A DNA stretch of 26,471 nt from Methanolinea sp. UBA473 (GTDB lineage: Archaea > Halobacteriota > Methanomicrobia > Methanomicrobiales > Methanospirillaceae): positions 1-26,471 of the forward strand of contig DAEV01000029.1 in the NCBI GenBank assembly GCA_002509495.1, written 5' to 3'. The notes beneath the pieces are model-generated. The model was not told the origin of the DNA and made no database searches. It was given only the letters and a program-made list of their open reading frames with translations. Below are positions 22,124 through 26,471 of this stretch, in pieces; position 1 is the first letter of the stretch; each line of letters begins with the position of its first letter. The translations under genes were made by a program, and so were the position numbers.

Positions 22124-22438
22124 GATCGCAGGATTGTCAATTCCAGGGGATTCAACGATTCCGATTCAACGATAGTCCAGGCAGATATCACAGAAATGAT
22201 CATCTGACGTAGAACTAAATAAAATTCATCGGATGATATAGGGGATGGTCCAAAAAAACATACAGCTGGATTCCCGAAAAATCCAGGTCCCGAATCAAAG
22301 TCCATTTAAGCAGACAGGCACTTCCGCCCAGAATTTGAAAATACCTGGCAGTCGCCACATTCAATCCAATTGTAGTTCCATAACCATTTAAGTAGTAACC
22401 TGCAGATTCAGAAGTAACCATCCCCTCCGGCAGGAACC
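22124..22438. other. Divergent promoter region between cas6 and kinase
   Basis: No convincing gene lies in these 315 bases. On the minus strand TTTTATTTA near 22220 could be a cas6 TATA box, with a leader of about 70 bases carrying the tandem repeat. On the plus strand CATTTAAGTA near 22386 could serve the kinase, with GGCAGGAACC just before its ATG. Confidence 0.4.
22149..22173 (-). repeat. Tandem direct repeat upstream of cas6
   Basis: GATTCAACGAT occurs at 22149-22159 and 22163-22173 (plus-strand reading) with a 3-base spacer, 26-50 bases upstream of the cas6 start. Same-phase repeats of this spacing can be a regulator site, but no regulator is identified. Confidence 0.45.
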
Positions 22439-25400
22439 ATGTTTTCAGTACTCTATATCGATGACGAACCGGATCTCCTCGATATCGTGAAAGATTACCT
22501 CGAATCGGCAGGTGACTTCTCCATCGATGTAGCAGTTTCTGCGGATGAAGGGCTCCTGCTCCTGGAACAAAAACCCTACGATGCCGTGATCGCGGATTCC
22601 CATCTCCCCGGGATGGACGGAATCGACCTCCTGAACGTGATCCGGTCCCGGTTCGGAGATCTCCCGTTCATCCTGTTTACCGGGAGAGGGCGGGAAGAGG
22701 TGGTAATCGAGGCCCTGAATGCCGGTGCCGATTTTTACCTGCAGAAGGGAGGGGAACCCGAAGCACAGTTTGCAGAGCTCGCCCACAAGGTCCGGCAGGC
22801 TGTCCGGGGCAGGCGTGCGGAATTGAGGCATTCCCAATCGGAAGACAAATTTTCCAGGGTTTTTTATGCGAGCCCCAGCCTTGAGGCAATCTCCGAGTTC
22901 AGGACGGGTGTCTTCCTCGAAGTGAACGACAAATTCGTGAAAACGACAGGATATGCCCGCGAAGAAATAATAGGGAGGTCCGCACGCGACCTGGGGTTTT
23001 TCCTGGACAGTGACGCCAGGGAGCGGATGGCGGACGCCCTGTTGACGAACGAAACGGTCCAGGATGTTGAGGCAAAAATCCGGACGCGGTCCGGAGAGAT
23101 TCGGATCATGAGCTTCTCGGGGGAGCGGATCGAGATTGCCGGTCAGGACCTGTTATTCTCCCAGGCAATCGACATCACGGATCGGAAGGCTGCCGAGTCC
23201 TCCCTCCTGGAGAACCAGCTCCAGCTCACCAACGCCATGGACCTCGCACACCTGGTCAAGTGGGAGTACGACATTGCATCCGACCTGTTCACCTTCAACG
23301 ACAGATTTTATGCACTGTACGGGACGACGGCTTCGCGGGAAGGAGGCTACCAGATGTCGTCAGGGACGTATGCCCGGACCTTCGTACATCCGGACGATGC
23401 ACACTTTGTTGCGGAAGAAGTCAAATCCGCACTGGAGTCGAAGGATCCCCGTTTCAGTTCCCAGCTCGAACACAGGATTGTCCGGAGGGACGGAGAAGTC
23501 CGGCATATCGTTGTCCGCATCGCGGGTATCATGGGTCCGTCCGGGAAGATCGCCAGGACGTACGGGGCAAACCAGGACATTACCGACCGGATAAAGGCCG
23601 AGAACGCATTAAAAGAGAGCGAGGCCCGGTTCCGGACGCTCTTTGAGATCTCCCCGGACGGGATCGTCCTTACCGACCTTGAAGGCAGGATCCACTTTGC
23701 ATCCCCGGCAGCCCAGAAGATGTTCCGTGTCCCTTCCCCGGATGAAGCGACAGGGACAATGATCTTCGACTGGCTTGACCCGGAATACCATGAACAGGCC
23801 AGGGAGGCAATCGCCAGGCTGCTCCTCGGGAAAGAGCAGAGCATGAACACGTACCGGGTCAGGCGCAGGGACGGAGAACTTTTCTTTATCGAGACGAGCT
23901 ATGGGATCATTCCCGATGCGAACGGCCATCCCGACGGTTTCATGATCATTCTCCGCGATATTACCGAACGGCAGCATTCCCAGTGTATTCTCGCGGAGAG
24001 CGAGGAGAAGTTCAGGAACCTCTTCGAGAAAATGGCGGAAGGGTTTGCCCTCCACGAGATTGTGTGCGATGGGAGCGGAGGAGCGATCGACTACCGGTTC
24101 CTCGACATCAACCCGGCCTTTGAGCGATTGACGGGGCTTAAACGAGAGGATATCCTTGGAGAGCTGGTGACAGAGATTCTTCCGGGGGATGACCCGATAT
24201 GGGTGGAACGGTACGGAAAAGTTGTGTCATCCGGCAGACCGGACCATTTCGATCATTATTCGCCCCCGCTCAAACGTCATTACGATGTGTTCGCATATCC
24301 GGTGGGTGAACGCCGGTTTGCCGTCCTTTTTACGGATATTACCGAGCGCAAGCATGCAGAAGACGAATTACGGGAATCTGAAAATAAATTTGCGACAGTC
24401 TTCCGGAGCAGTCCGGTCGCGCTTACCCTCGCACGGGCAGCGGATGGGACTTTTATCGATGTGAATGATGTATTCCTTAAAAAAACAGGCTATGCCCGGG
24501 AAGAGGTGATAGGGAATACAGCCACGGATCTGGCGCTCTTCGTGAACCGGGATGGGCATGAACGGATCATCGCCTCACTGAGGGAAAACAAGACCATATA
24601 CAGTACGGAAGTGCGTTTTCGTATAAAATCCGGAGAGATTCGCACATGCCTCTTCTCCGCGGGTATCATCACGATGAGCGGTAAACCGCATGTACTATCC
24701 ACGATAGAAGATATCACCGAGCGAAAGAATTCCGACATCGCATTCCAGGCTATGGTACGGAGCATGGTTGGGACGACCGGCTTTGATTCTCTTGCAAACA
24801 TTACGAGGAATATCAGTTCCTGGCTCGGAGCCGAGTGCGTCATGATCGGGATGATCCAGCCTGACACCACGAACGTCAAGGTCGTGTCCATGATCCTTGA
24901 CGGGAAGGAGATCCCAGACTTTTCCTATACCCTGAAAGGGACTCCCTGCGACGACATAGCCCATAGGGGATTCTGCATGTATCCGGACAACGTCGTCCAG
25001 CTCTTTCCCGGGAGCAAGGATCTCGCGGAGTTGAACATCCGGGGATACATAGGGACACCGTTGCGAAAAACCGATGGAGAGGTTATTGGCATTCTCTGTG
25101 TTCTTTCCAGGAACCCCATTCAGCCTTCACCCGCAATCCGGGAGATTATGGACGTAATTGCAGTGAAGGCAGCTGCGGAGATCGATCGATCCCGGATGGA
25201 ACTCGAGATCAGGGAGAGCGAGGAGAAATTCCGCGCACTCGTGGAGCATTCCCTGGACGGCATCCTGATCCTGGACATGACAGGCACGATCCTGTTCATG
25301 AACCGGGCAGCAGGAAAAATCGTTGATGCCGAAAGTATGATCGACCGGGTGGTCGATTCCAATAACGTGCGGGAGTATATCGCTCCCGAATCGCGGGACT

Positions 25401-26230
25401 CTTTTCTCAACGATTTCAGCGAGATCCTGAATGGGATCGATGTATACCTGATGAATTACCAGTTCACTACTGTCACCGGCCGTAAGATCTGGGTTGAGTG
25501 TATCGGGAAAAGGATCCTCTTTCACAATTCTCCAGCAGTCCTGATCTCACTGCGGGATACGACCTCGCGGAAGCGGATGGAGGATGCAATCCTCCGGACA
25601 AACAAGCAGCTCAACCTGCTCTCCAATATCACGAGGCACGATGTGTTGAACAAGATCTCTGTCATCCAGGGATACCTGGCGGTTGCGAAAAAACGAGGCC
25701 CGGACCAGGATTATCCTGCAATCCTGGGAAAGATCGAGTCCGCGACAAGCGCCATCAAGTCGCAGATCGAGTTCACCCGTATCTACCAGGCTCTGGGCAC
25801 CAGGAAGCCCGGGTGGCAGAAGCCTGCGACTCTCGTGTCCGCGATTCAGATTCCGGGAACCGTCGTACTGAAGAATGAACTGGGAAACCTGGAGATCTAT
25901 GCAGACCTGATGCTGGAGAAAGTGTTCCACAACCTGCTGGACAACTCGCTCCGTCATGGAGGGACCGTGACCGAGATCACAGTAAAGACCCGCATGGACC
26001 CCGATGGACTGATCATCATTCTCGAAGACAATGGAACCGGCATCCCCTACGAGGATAAAGAGAAGATATTTGAATGCGGGGTTGGGAATCATACCGGCCT
26101 CGGATTGTTTCTGGCAAGGGAAATCCTTGGAATAACCGGGATCATGATTAAAGAGACCGGAGAGGCTGGGAAGGGAGCACGGTTTGAAATCCTCCTGCCA
26201 AAGGGTGTGTTCAGGATACCCTCCGTGTAG
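22439..26230 (+). CDS. Hybrid sensor histidine kinase REC-PAS(x6)-GAF
   Basis: A 1263-residue cytosolic signal protein without membrane segments. The N-terminal receiver (1-120) has Asp8-Asp9, phospho-acceptor Asp53 (IADSHLPGMDG), Thr81 and Lys103. PAS domains follow at about 138-250, 262-386, 393-513, 521-638 and 646-764, a GAF domain at about 772-918 and a sixth PAS at 927-1045; several end in the usual DITERK motif. The transmitter has His1067 in NITRHDVLNKISVIQGYL and an ATP-binding domain with N-box HNLLDNSLRHGG (Asn1169), EDNGTGIP and GLGLFLAREIL. PAS1 and PAS5 are clearly closer to each other (for example NDKFVKTTGYAREEIIG against NDVFLKKTGYAREEVIG). The signal and partner are unknown. 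Such kinases are common in Methanomicrobiales, and this one probably marks the chromosomal flank of the island. Confidence 0.93.
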   Translation: MFSVLYIDDEPDLLDIVKDYLESAGDFSIDVAVSADEGLLLLEQKPYDAVIADSHLPGMDGIDLLNVIRSRFGDLPFILFTGRGREEVVIEALNAGADFYLQKGGEPEAQFAELAHKVRQAVRGRRAELRHSQSEDKFSRVFYASPSLEAISEFRTGVFLEVNDKFVKTTGYAREEIIGRSARDLGFFLDSDARERMADALLTNETVQDVEAKIRTRSGEIRIMSFSGERIEIAGQDLLFSQAIDITDRKAAESSLLENQLQLTNAMDLAHLVKWEYDIASDLFTFNDRFYALYGTTASREGGYQMSSGTYARTFVHPDDAHFVAEEVKSALESKDPRFSSQLEHRIVRRDGEVRHIVVRIAGIMGPSGKIARTYGANQDITDRIKAENALKESEARFRTLFEISPDGIVLTDLEGRIHFASPAAQKMFRVPSPDEATGTMIFDWLDPEYHEQAREAIARLLLGKEQSMNTYRVRRRDGELFFIETSYGIIPDANGHPDGFMIILRDITERQHSQCILAESEEKFRNLFEKMAEGFALHEIVCDGSGGAIDYRFLDINPAFERLTGLKREDILGELVTEILPGDDPIWVERYGKVVSSGRPDHFDHYSPPLKRHYDVFAYPVGERRFAVLFTDITERKHAEDELRESENKFATVFRSSPVALTLARAADGTFIDVNDVFLKKTGYAREEVIGNTATDLALFVNRDGHERIIASLRENKTIYSTEVRFRIKSGEIRTCLFSAGIITMSGKPHVLSTIEDITERKNSDIAFQAMVRSMVGTTGFDSLANITRNISSWLGAECVMIGMIQPDTTNVKVVSMILDGKEIPDFSYTLKGTPCDDIAHRGFCMYPDNVVQLFPGSKDLAELNIRGYIGTPLRKTDGEVIGILCVLSRNPIQPSPAIREIMDVIAVKAAAEIDRSRMELEIRESEEKFRALVEHSLDGILILDMTGTILFMNRAAGKIVDAESMIDRVVDSNNVREYIAPESRDSFLNDFSEILNGIDVYLMNYQFTTVTGRKIWVECIGKRILFHNSPAVLISLRDTTSRKRMEDAILRTNKQLNLLSNITRHDVLNKISVIQGYLAVAKKRGPDQDYPAILGKIESATSAIKSQIEFTRIYQALGTRKPGWQKPATLVSAIQIPGTVVLKNELGNLEIYADLMLEKVFHNLLDNSLRHGGTVTEITVKTRMDPDGLIIILEDNGTGIPYEDKEKIFECGVGNHTGLGLFLAREILGITGIMIKETGEAGKGARFEILLPKGVFRIPSV

Positions 26231-26354
26231 TCGGATACCGGGTGTTCCGGATAGCGTGTCGGACTTCTTATCGGTGCACCCAAACAGGGGGCCGGTCTTC
26301 AGAGTGATATCCTCTGCCCCAGCAGGGTGTGTCCTGCGTTCGGAAAAAATCCAC

Positions 26355-26384
26355 AAAAAAAAGAGAGAATGCCGTATCAGGCAT
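26355..26384 (-). terminator. Hairpin and T-run terminator
   Basis: On the minus strand the hairpin ATGCC-TGATAC-GGCAT (26369-26384) is followed by TCTCTC and a run of eight T (26362-26355). It lies just past the stop of the partial leftward gene, as expected for its terminator, and may also stop kinase transcripts. Confidence 0.5.
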
Positions 26385-26395
26385 CTATCATGATT

Positions 26396-26471
26396 TCACG
26401 GGATTTTAAAGGCAGCGTCGTACGTCTTGAACCCAAGGGGTTTCACCGTGGGCATGGTGAATATCGCGTCG
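26396..26471 (-). CDS. C-terminal end of a gene cut by the window edge
   Basis: The last 76 bases read on the minus strand as 24 codons (DAIFTMPTVKPLGFKTYD and AAFKIP) followed by TGA, and a terminator-like hairpin follows. The family cannot be recognised from this short tail. The gene would converge on the histidine kinase. Confidence 0.5.
   Translation of the reverse strand, partial: DAIFTMPTVKPLGFKTYDAAFKIP

Noticed and set aside
22215..22421. 68-codon minus-strand frame in the cas6/kinase gap
   Set aside because: No ribosome site, no known family, and it covers likely promoter elements of both flanking genes.
25547..26356. 269-codon minus-strand frame opposite the kinase 3' end
   Set aside because: It is antisense to the transmitter and ATPase motifs of the kinase and its composition is that of a shadow frame.

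Overview
This window is a defence-rich stretch of what is most likely a methanogenic archaeon of the order Methanomicrobiales, Methanoregula-like. That placement is an inference from TATA-type promoters, GAGGTGAT-type ribosome sites, dense ATGA gene overlaps and a soluble multi-PAS histidine kinase of a kind common in that group. No rRNA or other marker gene is present to confirm it.

Layout. Positions 135-3375 (minus strand) hold the adaptation genes cas4-cas1-cas2 behind an AAA ATPase with a DUF4143-type C-terminus. Diverging from them on the plus strand, 3573-11805 is a complete type III-B (Cmr) operon, cmr1-cmr2(cas10)-cmr3-cmr4-cmr5-cmr6. It is followed without a gap by a Card1/Can2-type CARF nuclease and a Csx3-type ring nuclease. 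The next block, 11870-17178, is a type I-B (Cst/Tneap-like) interference operon cas8b-cas7-cas5-cas3. A HicA-like toxin pair (17222-17829), a SWIM zinc-finger gene with a small hypothetical gene (18059-20427) and a NucS-like nuclease with an HTH (20738-21295) come next. A lone cas6 (21365-22123, minus) follows. The right flank is an N-terminal-receiver, six-PAS, GAF histidine kinase (22439-26230) and the tail of a leftward gene (26396-26471).

How the genes would work together (inference from families). Cas4-Cas1-Cas2 would supply spacers and the single Cas6 crRNAs for both effector complexes. The I-B module would cleave DNA through Cas8b/Cas7/Cas5/Cas3. Cas10/Cmr2 lacks the HD DNase domain but keeps GGDD, so the Cmr complex should cut RNA through Cmr4 and make cyclic oligoadenylate. 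Card1 would be the nuclease switched on by that messenger and Csx3 the enzyme that removes it.

Main points for a second look. (i) cmr1 has no ATG, GTG or TTG at the right place; its conserved N-terminus can only be reached from an ATT codon at 3573. (ii) csx3 is easily missed because its frame opens at CTG, in a CTGA overlap that copies the ATGA overlaps of the rest of the operon. (iii) cas3 changes base composition near 16440, and a decayed 66-bp copy of its 3' part lies 0.9 kb downstream, pointing to a recombination event. (iv) An imperfect direct repeat of about 125 bp brackets the SWIM cassette. (v) Cmr6 carries an extra C-terminal domain and Cas1 a Gly/Pro/acidic insert. No CRISPR array is visible inside the window.
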